Below the pieces are notes generated by a model. The model was not told where the DNA came from and made no database searches. It worked only from the letters and a program-made list of their open reading frames with translations. A stretch of 64,000 nt of DNA from Anaeramoeba flamelloides. Lineage: Eukaryota > Metamonada > Anaeramoebidae. The stretch is from contig JANTQA010000012.1 of NCBI GenBank assembly GCA_027625915.1, positions 5,540,501-5,604,500 of the forward strand, written 5' to 3'. Positions 12,161-22,741 of the stretch are shown piece after piece; within the stretch, counting starts at the first letter, position 1; the number at the start of each line of letters is the position of its first letter. The translations under genes and the position numbers were made by a program.

Positions 12161-12955
12161 TCTTTAAACATCCCTTAAGGGATTAGCGTCTACCAAGGAG
12201 AAGCCTACGATCAAAGTATGTTGTTATCTGGCATAACCACATTAGTGCTGCATGGTTTGAATGTCTCTAAAAAAATCGATTAGTCAAGTAGTAATATTTA
12301 TTGATCTCATCAATTAAAAATGATATATGTGTTAGTAAAAAACCCAGCAATTTCAGAAAAAAATCTGCATTTCGCCACAAATTTAAAGGCTGAATTATAA
12401 ATATTCAGACTACAAAGTTAAAAAATATATTTCTTAAATTTATGGCGAAATGTAGATTTGTTGTTAAAAAATTCAATTTTTTTGAAAAAATTAAATAATT
12501 AACCAATGGATTTTTTTAACAAATTATTTCTAAAATCATGCAAATATATTGATGCTATAATTAACTTTATCAAAAGCAAACAAAACTAATCAGTCTTTGG
12601 GTTTTTATGTTGATGATTATAGAGTAAATCTTTGAAATTAAAAAAATGAAAAATAGTTACTTTTGGAAATTCTAAATATGAATTATTAAATACTGGAATA
12701 CTATTATTTGGAGTTTCAATTTTTAGATTTGGAAAAGGAATTAAAAAAAAAAATTATAAAATGATAATTTTTAATAGTGATCCCTTAGTAAAAAATGTAA
12801 TAATTTATTGTGTAATAGGATTTAAAATTGATTTTTTAGAGTCACAGAAACTATTTGAGCTATGGCGTACTAATATCATTTCCACCCAATTTCAACATAC
12901 TTCGATTATGGAGAAATATATGGTGAAGCTAATCCCTTAAACATCTTTTTAAAGA
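12161..12955. mobile_element. Inverted-repeat element G, copy 1
   Basis: Two imperfect arms of about 95 bp face each other. The left has CCCTTAAGGGATTAGC followed by TCAAAGTATGTTG. The right, reversed, has TTTAAGGGATTAGC followed by TCGAAGTATGTTG. The centre is A/T-rich without a coding frame, so this is a non-autonomous DNA element. Confidence 0.5.
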
Positions 12956-12984
12956 CTAAAAATTTCAAGGATTTTTAGTCTTTC

Positions 12985-13053
12985 AATTCTGAAAATCTCT
13001 AAATGCCTTAATTTTTGTACAAAGTTTGTGCCTTAAAAGTGTAACTTACTGTA
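12985..13053. repeat. Element M remnant
   Basis: It ends with GTGCCTTAAAAGTGTAACTT before TGTA, matching the right end of element M (36619-36819). The left end is not recognisable. Confidence 0.4.
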
Positions 13054-13578
13054 AGAATAATCGCATTGTTATTAATAAAATGCTCAGATCTACAAAAAAA
13101 ATATAGATTCCTAATCTATTTCACAAATGTAAGAATTAAAATTAATTTTATTGTTAATAATTTTGATTTTTATCTTTAAATAATCCCAATTGTATAAATC
13201 AATAAGATTAATAGTAAGAAAAAAGTCTAAAAAAAAAAAAAGAAGAAAAGAAACACGTTACTAAATTTTGTTTTTAGTGTTAAATAACACTTTATCTATT
13301 AAAGAGGGAATTTTGATGTGACTAAATTGGCAACTTCAAATTCAAAGAGTATGTGAATAGATCAACCAGCAGAAGTATTTTAAACATAATTTTAGTTTTC
13401 GAAAATACAGCTGAATTAAAGGATCTCTAAAAAAAAAAATGAAAAAAAATATTTAAAAAAATCCACAATGTTTCAAAGTTATTTTAGGAATATAATAAAA
13501 ATAAAAACTATTAAAGGTTAAAATTTTGATGGGAAAATTATTAAATTTGTACTCAATATTATGAAAATATAAAATTAC

Positions 13579-13788
13579 TTGGTTTGGTATTGTGAAAGAT
13601 ATAAATTTATCAGAATCAAATGGAAAAAAAAATTAGCAAAAATTTTAGAAAAAAACTTATATAAAAATGTTATCCTTAGAAAAAATACTCAAAAACTCCT
13701 TAATCTGGTTAATCAAAATTACGAAATTTATTGTTATTGTCGAGAATTTTTCATCAAAGCTCTTATGGTTAGAAAACTTAAGGAATAA
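13579..13788 (+). pseudogene. Short unassigned coding-like fragment
   Basis: A 69-codon frame with a Lys/Leu-rich product (KNTQKLLNLVNQNYEIYCYC) ends shortly before a family C repeat. Its last part and 3' flank are repeated in inverted orientation near 35165-35235. There is no start context, splice partner or known domain. It may be the end of a decayed gene or element frame. Confidence 0.25.
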
Positions 13789-14480
13789 TAAAGAAAAAAT
13801 GATATTAAAAAAATTGAAAATAAAAAATACCTAAAATAATAATAAAAATTTATAAATTAGGGTACATAGTGCCCCACACTTCGGGGGTATGTCTAGGTTT
13901 TTTTAGTTCAAAAGAATTGAGCAAAATCATTTGATTTTATTAAATTCTTTTAAATTAAAAAAAAAACTAACTACAGTCGAATACCAATTTATTAATCAAA
14001 GTTTGTGGAATCTTATCTATTGCTGATAATCTTTCTATCCGGGTTTTTACTCCTCCTGTGTTTCAGGAGATGTGTCGTCAAGTGCTGTAGAGTGCCGTCA
14101 AGTGCCTAGGTTTTCCAGAATTCAAAAGAATAGAGTAAAATCAAAGATTTAACTCTATTCTTTTAAATTATGGAAAACCTAACAAGCTTTTTTTAATTCC
14201 AGAAATAAAAAGATAATTTCAAAAATTTTTTCATTATTTCTCAAAAAAAAAAAAAAAGCTAAAGGCGGTTATTCAGAATTCGAAAGAATTTCCTAACGAA
14301 AATCTATTGATTTTACTAAATTATTTCGAATTCTAGAAAACCTAACGACAGTGGAGAATTTTTAATTTAGTCATGTAAATGATATAAATATTTTTCCACT
14401 TTAATATTTTAATTATTTTTCTTCTTCTCTTTTTTATTTAGCAAATTTTCTTTGATTACTCCTTTCTCACAATAAATAAA
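13765..14480 (+). repeat. Multi-hairpin repeat C, copy 1
   Basis: Successive near-perfect palindromes of about 70-80 nt lie at 13892-13966, 14108-14180 and 14268-14345. Their arms are of the type GGTTTTCCAGAATTCAAAAG around an AAAATCnnnGATTTT centre. GTCAAGTGC-type iterons lie at 14066-14108. The whole segment and its flanks (CTCCTTTCTCACAATAAATA on the right) recur inverted at 34300-35235. Confidence 0.7.
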
Positions 14481-16158
14481 TAGAAACAATTTAAATTTCA
14501 ATATTGGTCAAATTCTCCTCTTTTTCAAAATAGTTAATTCAATTGGAATATATTGGCTGTGTGTATTTAAAAATAATTTTTTAGGGTAGGTTAATGTATG
14601 ATGGGTAGGCTAGAGTATGTTAGAGTAGGCTTTCGTGTGGGTTTGGATGATATACTAGAAAATTTTAGCAAAGATTTTGTAAAAAAAAATAATTAAAAGA
14701 CCAATTAAACTTGTCTTACTTGTTTTGAGGGGAAAAAATTTCTAGTTAACTTTTTGTGTTAAAATTAATTTTCGAACACATTTTTAATGATATTTTTAAT
14801 GTTGATGATTTCAACATTTTGAATATTTACAATTTGAGTTTTAAAATATTACCAATCACAAAATAATCTTATTTTATTTCTCTCCAACAATTATAAATAG
14901 TCATTAAAAACCATCATACCAATAATAATAATCAAGAAACTCTTCAAAACTATTTAAAACTTCAATTTGTTCAATTTTGAAATTTGGCCAAATTTAAAAT
15001 TTTATAATATACCCTATCATGATCTTTTTAGTAGAATTTCTTCAGAAATTTATTACTTTTTTGAAATGCCAAGAGTAGAAAAAAATATAAAAAAGTGCGT
15101 TTTTAGGAAAATCCATATCTTATAAATTACAATTTCCGAAATAATACTTGTATTAAATTCTAATAATTTTTTGATTACTGAGAAAATCCCTATCTTATAT
15201 AGATAATAAAATTGTGAAAATGATCAATTTCTGATTTTTCCTTTTTTCATTGTAAATCTTTATTGAAACTGAAAACTTTATTTTTTGAAAATTAACATCG
15301 AATGTCAAGATTAAGGATTGGAGGCCAAATGGTTTTAGATATAAAAATTATTTACTAAATCAAGAAATACTAATTTATCAAAAAACATTTAAAATGGCAA
15401 AGATAAAAAATAATGATAATTCTACATTTCTGTGAAGATTTAGTTTAATAATAATTTGATTTTTAAGACATTCTTTTTGGACTATCTTGATGTAATAAAC
15501 ATCAGAGAAAATGAAGTCAGATACTATACTTCTTAAAAGTTTTTAATCCCTATTTGGATTCTTTTTATCTTCAAAAAATTCTGGGGATTTTGATCAGTTT
15601 TATTAACTTGTAAGCAATTAAATTTTGAATTTTTGACAAAATAAGTGTCTAACCTTTTTTTCCACATCCCACTTTTTTTCCACAACAGTTAGAATAAATA
15701 AGAGGAATTCGGAATTTCTACCTTAAATAATAAAATAAAAAAAAAATATGTCACACTTTTTTTTCATGTCTTGCTTTGCTTTCACAACAGCTATTTAAAA
15801 ATACATTGAAATTATTATTCTGAATTGAATTTGAAAATCATCAAATTTAAGAAACAATTTTAACAAAATTGGTTGGTTTGTCTTGCGCTGGAAGATGGAT
15901 TTATAAATACCAATGATCTGAAACGAAAAGAATTGATGAAAAAGCCAAAATAATAAAAACAAAAAAAAAATAAAAAAAGTGGTTAAAATAACATAACGAA
16001 AAGGAATAAAATGTATTTTAAAAACAAACAACCGTTATCTATTTGAGTGTTATGTTTAGGCTAGATTATTTTCAAATTTTCCTTTTTAGTTTTTACTTTA
16101 TTTTTCAATAACCGAGGGGTTTTATTATTTTGATTATATTGTGTATTAGTTTTTTTTT

Positions 16159-16746
16159 TTATTTGAGCTTCCTTAAAGATCGCTTTTTTTTTGTCAAAAA
16201 AAGTTTGTTTAACGAAACAGAGAAAGCCTTTGTGACAACAAAACAAATAATTGTCCAAGGTAGGCTTGCAACACAAAGTTCGTTTGGTGAATTTAATTTG
16301 TTACCTGAAATGAATTTTGATAAGGGCCAAAGAATTTTATTGAGATCATAATTCGTTGCCTTGAGAATAAAAATTGGTTTCTTGAAATAAAGGATGTGAA
16401 TTACAATCACAAACAAGATTTGGATCAAATAAACAATTCTTTTTAAATCCGAAAGGAACCACGTTGAATAGACAACAACGGTGCTTTTGTTCTGACTGTT
16501 TTCTTTGATTTCTTTTTCAATTTTGGTTAATTCAAATTTCTTCTTTGCTGCTTTTCGTTTAATTTGATTATATTTCACAAAGTCACTTTTTTGATCGTAA
16601 TTCGTTAAAGAGTCTAAAAGTATTTTGATTTCCTTCTTTTTTTGAACAACTTGTTTTGGTTGAAAGAATTTGAATTTTTTACACCTTGTTTTAAGTATGT
16701 TTGTGATTAAAAAGAAGAGAAATATTTGGAAACCAACAAGAGACAT
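16159..16746 (-). CDS. GET1: GET1/WRB (CHD5 family) tail-anchored protein insertion receptor
   Basis: In other eukaryotes this ER membrane protein pairs with GET2/CAML, receives GET3-bound tail-anchored proteins and helps insert them. The 195-residue frame starts at an ATG. It has an N-terminal membrane segment (about residues 2-18), then a basic helical coiled coil (about 30-85) with DFVKYNQIKRKAAKKK, close to the (D/E)xFAK(W/Y)xxxxRK motif of Get1 and WRB. Two more hydrophobic segments follow (about 103-120 and 158-178), with WPLSKF and LPWTIIC at the positions where the family has its WP and carboxy-terminal helix motifs. Length and topology (three TM, coiled coil between TM1 and TM2) match WRB and Get1. 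No intron is seen. The opposite strand also has a short open frame, which is a shadow. Confidence 0.86.
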   Translation of the reverse strand: MSLVGFQIFLFFLITNILKTRCKKFKFFQPKQVVQKKKEIKILLDSLTNYDQKSDFVKYNQIKRKAAKKKFELTKIEKEIKENSQNKSTVVVYSTWFLSDLKRIVYLIQILFVIVIHILYFKKPIFILKATNYDLNKILWPLSKFISGNKLNSPNELCVASLPWTIICFVVTKAFSVSLNKLFLTKKKRSLRKLK

Positions 16747-16900
16747 GGTGTGAAATTAAAAGAAATAAATTAATACTATTTTGAAAAAAATGATTTCAAA
16801 ATCATAATCAATTCAATACAACAGTAGATATTTTTGATTAAAACAAAGAGCTAACTGTGTGAAAAGCCCATAGACACTACTTTTGTTCGATCAGATTAAT

Positions 16901-17074
16901 GATACTGGTATTTGAATTCTAAAGGGAAAAAATTTTCAATTCGTTTTAATTTTTTCCTATTTCAAATAGAGATTTTAAAATACAACCTGTTTGTTTGAAA
17001 ACTCTACTTATGTTAGAAAAATATGGGAAAGGAAGTGTAAAATTTTTCTCATTTAGAATTCAAATGCCAGTATC
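16901..17074. mobile_element. MITE-like element E
   Basis: About 175 bp with inverted ends of roughly 37 bp: GATACTGGTATTTGAATTCT on the left and, reversed, GATACTGGCATTTGAATTCT on the right. There is no coding frame. Confidence 0.7.
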
Positions 17075-17126
17075 AAATGAAAAACACTCGATTTGAAAAT
17101 TATTTACAAAATTTTCTTAGATTGTA

Positions 17127-17692
17127 TTAAGGTTTACAATCCCTGAAATTTGAAAAAAGATTATCTTGTGTAGGGTGTAGTGAGTTGTTGATTTGGTTTT
17201 TATCTGATCGATCTTGTGCTTGGTATGGATTTTAATAGTGGTTCAAAATGGCAATTTTTGACAATTTATTTTTTTTTTTTTTCCAAAATCCGAATTGAAG
17301 AATGTAAGATTAATTGGATGGGACTTAAGTTATAAAAAAATGCGGTTTGTAGGTTGTTGATTGAAATTTTTAATTAAGTTTGGTTTTATTTGGAGCTTTT
17401 GTAAAAAATTTTTTTCATTTGGGTTATTTGACAAAAAAGTAAATGAAAATTTTCTTCTACAACCAAAAATTCAAAAGTTATTCTTGAACACCTATCAATC
17501 TATTAATCTTACACTCTTCAATTCGGATTTTGGAAAAAAAAAAAAAATAAATTGTCAAAAATTGTCATTTTGAACGACTATTAAAATCCATACCAAAAAC
17601 AAGATCGATCATTTAAGAATCAAATTAACAAGAGGTAACAAACGACACAAGATAATATTTTTTCAAATAACAGTAATTGTAAACGTTAATGG
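17127..17692. mobile_element. Long palindromic element D, copy 2
   Basis: About 565 bp with inverted arms of about 185 bp. Both arms carry GATCGATCTTGT, GGTATGGATTTTAATAGT, AAATTTTTGACAATTT-type and CAAAATCCGAATTGAAGA words in mirrored order. There is no transposase. A decayed relative lies at about 9690-10115. Confidence 0.75.
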
Positions 17693-18129
17693 GGTGACTT
17701 GAAACAAAATAATTTTTCCAATCTCATAAATCCTTGAACGTGGCGATCATTTGGAATTTATGATCGAAAAAATTCGAAAAATAATTTGTTAAACTCTTCT
17801 AAAATCACTTTAAATAACATTTTTAAAGTTAAATTTTTGTAAAATACTTTATATTTTATCCAAATATAATTCAAAAAAAGAAGATCAGAAACTTTTCCAA
17901 CTTTGTCTAATAAACTAAAGTATTTCCCAAAATCTTTCCACAGTGGCTACAAAAATCAAATCTTTTTTTACAACATTGATATTTATTCTTATGTAGTTTT
18001 CAAGAATTATAATGTTAAATTTTAACAAATAAAAAGGATTTGAGTTCAAAAATCATGTAGCACATCAATTATCACTAATATTCACAATTAAAAATCTTTC
18101 ATGGATTTTTTTCACATCTTGTATTTTAA

Positions 18130-18220
18130 TCACAAAAATATTTTCAAATTTTTAGATCAGAATCATTTTTTTTTAATTTCTTCAAATTTTTGTTTTATGA
18201 CTTTTTTGGATTTTTTATTT
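18130..18220 (-). repeat. Element B fragment
   Basis: It contains ATTTTCAAATTTTTAGATCAG followed by an AATCATTTTTT tract, as in the interior of element B at 8150-8200. No ends were seen. Confidence 0.45.
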
Positions 18221-18237
18221 TTTCACCTTTTTACAAT

Positions 18238-19632
18238 TACTTAAGGGAGTAGCTACACCATAAGGCATGATAAAAATTTGAGAGGGATGAGATAAGAACA
18301 TTTTATTTTAGTGGCGTGTGATCGTAGATTCTCTAAAAATTTTTTTAAAAAAATTATTTGATATTTTTTTTTTTAGTAATGTTCAACAATTAAAAAAAAG
18401 AGATTATATAGATAAAATAATTTTTTTTTTTTTTTTTTTTATTAAAATAAACTTAATTCCATTAATTTGGGCACAGTTTAAACAGTTGGAAATATAACAA
18501 TAACATGATTTACGTCCAATTGGAAATTAATTTTAATTCAACAAACCATATCATTTTTTTTGCTTTTTTTTGTTTTTGTTTTCATTTTCTATTTCTGAAG
18601 TTACTTAATCTGTTTCGTTAGATCTGAAAATTTTTTATAGATGGTTGATAGATGGTTACAGTTGAGTTTCTTAAATTGAAAAACCCACATACAACCGGTG
18701 CATGGTATCTTATCATTTGATCGATCAACCATTGTTGGTGTAATTTCAACAAATCAACCAATATATTTTTTGTTCAAACTCTTTCATTTCAGCTCGTTTC
18801 CTTATTTTGGACACACTTGTTTTGATTTTTTATTTTATATTGTTTTCTTATATTTGGATGAAAATGATTACTTAAAAAACCATTAATACTATATAACTTA
18901 AATGTGGTTTTATATTAGGTTTGGAAAAATATCATAAATTGGGTTTTTGTTTCCCTATTTTTGATTTTAGATGTGTCCAAATTTTTGGAATGGGGTTTAG
19001 TTTTTTTTTTTGGGAGAAGATAATTTCAGATTCTTTGAATAAAACTTATGACTATTTTGTGGTTTAAACTTTGATAACATATAATCATATTCACTTCTCC
19101 AATTCCACTAAACCCAACTATTTAAAATCCTAACAAGTTATAATTTGACTTAATTATTCTAATTTTGGAATCCTTCTAGCTATTTAAGTCCCATTTATGT
19201 TTCCTTTTATGATTCTCTCAATTGTAATGTTGTTGTTCTTTTTAAACAAAATCCATTAATCCCAAATGCCACTAATAAAAAAATATTTCAAATTGCTTTA
19301 TGTTGCCAGGATTAAAAAAATCTCAAAAATGATGAAAATTGAAAAAATGTTGAAATTAAATGCCACAATAGAATGTTGAGATAAGGATAAAAGATAAGTT
19401 ATTCAACATTCAAAACACTATTTTAAGCAATTCAACTCAACATTCTATTGTGGCAATTTCTTTGAGACTTTGAAAAAAAAATTTAAAAAATCTAATGAAT
19501 GAAGTACTTTAAATAATAAAAATCAAAGAGTTACAGCCAAAGTAAAAAATGTTATTTTCTGATCCCAATCAAAATTGCAAAAAAGTGAAAAATTTTTCTT
19601 TACCGTGGCTACTGCCTTAAGGGGGTAAGTAC
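18238..19632. mobile_element. Possible inverted-repeat element G, copy 2
   Basis: The left end has CTTAAGGGAGTAGCTACACC and the right end, reversed, has CCCTTAAGGCAGTAGCCACG. The ends resemble those of 12161-12955 but the arms are short, so the boundaries are tentative. Element F lies inside. Confidence 0.35.
19361..19455. mobile_element. Small palindromic element F
   Basis: A perfect 20-bp inverted repeat, TGCCACAATAGAATGTTGAG, bounds a 95-bp segment. No coding frame. Confidence 0.7.
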
Positions 19633-20569
19633 ATTTTTCATTTTTTGAGTGCAACCATTTATCTGAAACTGAATTATTCAAATCATTTTTTTAGCCAAAT
19701 ACATTGATATTTTCATAAATACTAGAGTGGAATATATTCTAGTAATAGATATTTTCATACCAACAAAAAAACGCAAATCAAAAAAATGAAAAAATCGATC
19801 AAAAAAAAATAAATAAAAATCATTTATTACTTGATCTTATCTATAACATTTTACACAATTACTTATTCTTTATTTGGTTTTATTTTTAATTCTTTATGAA
19901 AAAATTTTATTTGGAAAATTTTTGATAAACAAATTACTGTTTATTTCGAAAGAATTTCCAAAATGAATTTAAAAATCCTTATTTAGATTTATGTCATCTA
20001 ATTCTGGTTTGGGTTCAGAAAATCAGAGATTTTTTTAATTCTTCTTGGGAGTGAGGGTTTATTGGACAAATTCGTTTGATTTTATAATTATTTATTTTCC
20101 ATTAAAATGAGTACTCAAAAAAATTCTGAATCTGATTGAAATTTTTTCTTGAATTTTTCAATTATTTTGATTTGAATCTTTTGTAACTGTTTTTTTGATT
20201 CCAAGAATTCAATTCCTTTATTTTAATTTTTGAAATAGTATTCTTTGTTTGGCTTGGTTTGATAAAAATATTTAAAAAAAAGAATTTTGAAAGCAAATTT
20301 GTAACAAAAGGTTTTTTAAAATAATAATAAATAGTAATGGGGTGAGATATTCAAGGGAAAAAATAGTTTGTATTCAAACAAACTAAGAAGATAAAGAAAA
20401 CCAATCTTCAAAAATAGGCTTTTATCGATTTTTTTTTTTTTCATTTTTGATTTCAACAAATTTATTTAGAAAGGTGATCTTTCGTGTTTGGTCTTCGAAA
20501 AGAAAATATTTGTTTCAAATGTAGACACTTTCGGGTATATTTTGTTGGTTTACTGTTTGATTAATTTCA

Positions 20570-20665
20570 ATCATTGGTATAAACACATTTCTAGATCCAA
20601 AACAAAATTTAATAAAACCAAAAATTGAATCAAAAACAATGTTTCAAAAAATTGAAAAAATTAAA
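20570..20665 (+). repeat. Dispersed repeat J, copy 2
   Basis: It shares ATAAACACATTTCTAGATC and following bases with 2035-2115 in inverted orientation. Confidence 0.5.
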
Positions 20666-21259
20666 ATTCAACTCTGAATTACTTTGATTCCATTCACAAA
20701 TAGAGCAACGAATGATGTTTTGGTTTCCAAAGTTTCAATATCTGGTGGCACTCAAAAAATATTTTTTCGGTAATGTTAACACAATTAAAAATTTTCAAAA
20801 TGGTAAAATGTACTTACTTAAAAAAAAACAAATTTGAATTCGAGATTTTTTTTGCCTCATTCCTATTCAATTATATAAATATTTTTGTAACATTTCAGTA
20901 AACACAAACCAAATTGAAGACAATTGAAAAGGTTTCAGAAAGAAGATTTTATTTTTACGAACCTTATCAAGAAGATTTCAAATTAATTATCAACTAATAG
21001 TATATATCATATAATTGTTTTATAAAAAATCCCAATTTAAAAATTTTGAGAAAAACTCAAAATTAGAATAATAATATGATTTTTTGACTCAACACAATTG
21101 TTTACCAATAACCGTATTTTTGGTCTGAAAGTATTATTCAGCAATCACTGAAATAAGATAATCCTGAAATGAAAAACATTTTATATTTTTTCTCATTTCT
21201 TATTTTTAATTAAAAGCAAGAATATTTTTTTAACATCTTAAAATTTAATTTATTGAATT

Positions 21260-22741
21260 ATGAACCAAAACAATAAACTAAATGTAGTTATTTTTGGATC
21301 ACCAAGCTCTGGCAAGTCAACAATAATCGGAAGATTTTTAGAGTCCTATTGCCGAGATACTTTAAAAAATTTGAAAATGCAAGGTTTCGACTCAACATTT
21401 CTAGACAAAAAAACGCTGTGTTGGGCACTTAATGAATTAAAATCCCAAAAAGAAAGAGGGCTTGAAATTGATCAAAAACTATGGCAATTCAAAACAACAA
21501 ATAAAACCTTTCTTTTAATGGACGTTATTGGGAGAAGTAATTTTATTTCAGATTGCATTGCCAACACAATCAATGTCGGAATATTTGTGATCGATGGCAC
21601 AAGAGAAGCATTTGATTCTGAAATGGGTGTTGATGGGCTCTCTAGAGTTCAAGCAAATTTATTAACTCTTCTTGGAGTCAAAAATGTGATTGTTTTGATA
21701 AACAAAATGGATGATGAAACAATTAACTATTCTAAATCATATTTCGAGGATCGGAAAAGTGAAGTCATTAATTATTTTGATACTATTGGGTACAATACGC
21801 AACAAATACAGGTATTACCTGTTTCGGGTTTGACTGGTTTTAATGTTGGAAAAAAGTTCCAAGAAAAAGAAGATATCTTGCAAAGATCAAGAAAACTCAA
21901 CCTAAAAAATGAAAAAGAAAACGAAAAAGAAAACGAAAAAGAAAACGAAAAAGAAAACGAAAAAGAAAAAGAAAAAGAAAAAGAAAAAGAAAAAGAAAAA
22001 GAAAAAGAAACCCAAAAGGAAAAGATAAAAGTAAAAAAAAATCTGAAAATTAAATGGTGGGAAGGACCGAGTTTATTTCAGGCACTAGACTCAGTCAACC
22101 CAGAAAATTATGCACAGTACCCCTTAAGAATGCCTGTGAAAGACATTTATAAAATATCTGGAATTGGTACTGTTGCCTATGGAAGAATCGACTATGGGAT
22201 AATCAGCCAAGGTAAACAAATAATTTTCTCTCCTGGCGACATAATATCACAAGTGCACAGCGTCGAAACACCAAGGTTGGATTACGTGGGATATCCTGGT
22301 TGCGCTCTCGGGTTTAGTGTCCCAGACCTTGAATACTCACAATTGCAAAAAGGAATGGTTTGTGGAGAAATCAATAATGATCCACCCAAAGATGTTGTCC
22401 AATTTACAGCACAAATAGTCGTATTAAGTACTGACGAAGTCATTCGCCCTGGGTTTGAAGAAACCATTTTTTGCCATCAATTGAAAATTAAATGCAAATT
22501 CGAACAATTTTTAGAAAAAATCGATAAGAGGAATGGAGAAATCATCGAACAAAATCCAAACTCACTGAAAAGGGGCGACGCGGCTGTTGTTGTTGTCGTT
22601 CCAGAAAGACCGATATCCGTAGAAACATATGCTTCCTATCCAAAACTCGGAAAATTTGGAATCTCAAAATATAATAAATTGATTCTGATTGGTATAATCA
22701 AAAGTGTTCAAACACCTAAGGGGGTAAAAAAGATAAAGTAA
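21260..22741 (+). CDS. Divergent eEF1A (EF-1alpha) paralog
   Basis: Classical eEF1A delivers aminoacyl-tRNA to the ribosome as a GTPase. This 493-residue single-exon protein follows eEF1A end to end: P-loop GSPSSGKST (13-21), a switch I remnant ERGLEID (65-71), NKMD (148-151), VSG (188-190), then domain 2 (PLRMPVKDIYKISGIGTVAYG) and domain 3 (FTAQIVVLS, CHQLKIKCKF, LKRGDAAVVVVVPERP, YPKLGKFGI). Three key sites differ. The switch I Thr of RGITID is Glu69. The DxPGH motif is DVIGR, so the catalytic His is Arg92. The P-loop lacks the usual HVD. A Lys-Glu run (about 215-257) sits between domains 1 and 2, where eEF1A has WNGDN...WYKG. The C-terminus lacks the usual Lys-rich tail. It is probably not the working elongation factor; a regulatory or pseudo-GTPase role is inferred. 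A normal eEF1A should exist elsewhere in the genome. Confidence 0.88.
   Translation: MNQNNKLNVVIFGSPSSGKSTIIGRFLESYCRDTLKNLKMQGFDSTFLDKKTLCWALNELKSQKERGLEIDQKLWQFKTTNKTFLLMDVIGRSNFISDCIANTINVGIFVIDGTREAFDSEMGVDGLSRVQANLLTLLGVKNVIVLINKMDDETINYSKSYFEDRKSEVINYFDTIGYNTQQIQVLPVSGLTGFNVGKKFQEKEDILQRSRKLNLKNEKENEKENEKENEKENEKEKEKEKEKEKEKEKETQKEKIKVKKNLKIKWWEGPSLFQALDSVNPENYAQYPLRMPVKDIYKISGIGTVAYGRIDYGIISQGKQIIFSPGDIISQVHSVETPRLDYVGYPGCALGFSVPDLEYSQLQKGMVCGEINNDPPKDVVQFTAQIVVLSTDEVIRPGFEETIFCHQLKIKCKFEQFLEKIDKRNGEIIEQNPNSLKRGDAAVVVVVPERPISVETYASYPKLGKFGISKYNKLILIGIIKSVQTPKGVKKIK

Larger units (their letters stand above)
12003..16158. other. Intergenic, repeat-rich
   Basis: No supported gene. It holds a long inverted-repeat element (about 12161-12955), a remnant of element M ending near 13053, a small unassigned open frame (13579-13788) and a multi-hairpin repeat of family C (13765-14480). 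A G-rich stretch with repeated GTAGG-type words lies at 14584-14655. Confidence 0.55.
16747..21259. other. Intergenic, repeat-rich
   Basis: No supported gene. It holds elements E (16901-17074), D copy 2 (17127-17692), part of B (about 18130-18220), a possible G copy (18238-19632) and F (19361-19455), plus repeat J copy 2 near 20570-20665. A short frame near 18698-18886 is moderately protein-like but unsupported. Confidence 0.55.

Noticed and set aside
12160-12260. Possible tRNA or structured RNA in a GC-richer patch
   Set aside because: No cloverleaf or T-loop motif; it is one arm of inverted-repeat element G.
18698-18886. 62-codon plus-strand frame
   Set aside because: Starts at a non-ATG codon, lies inside a putative element G, and has no partner exon or domain.
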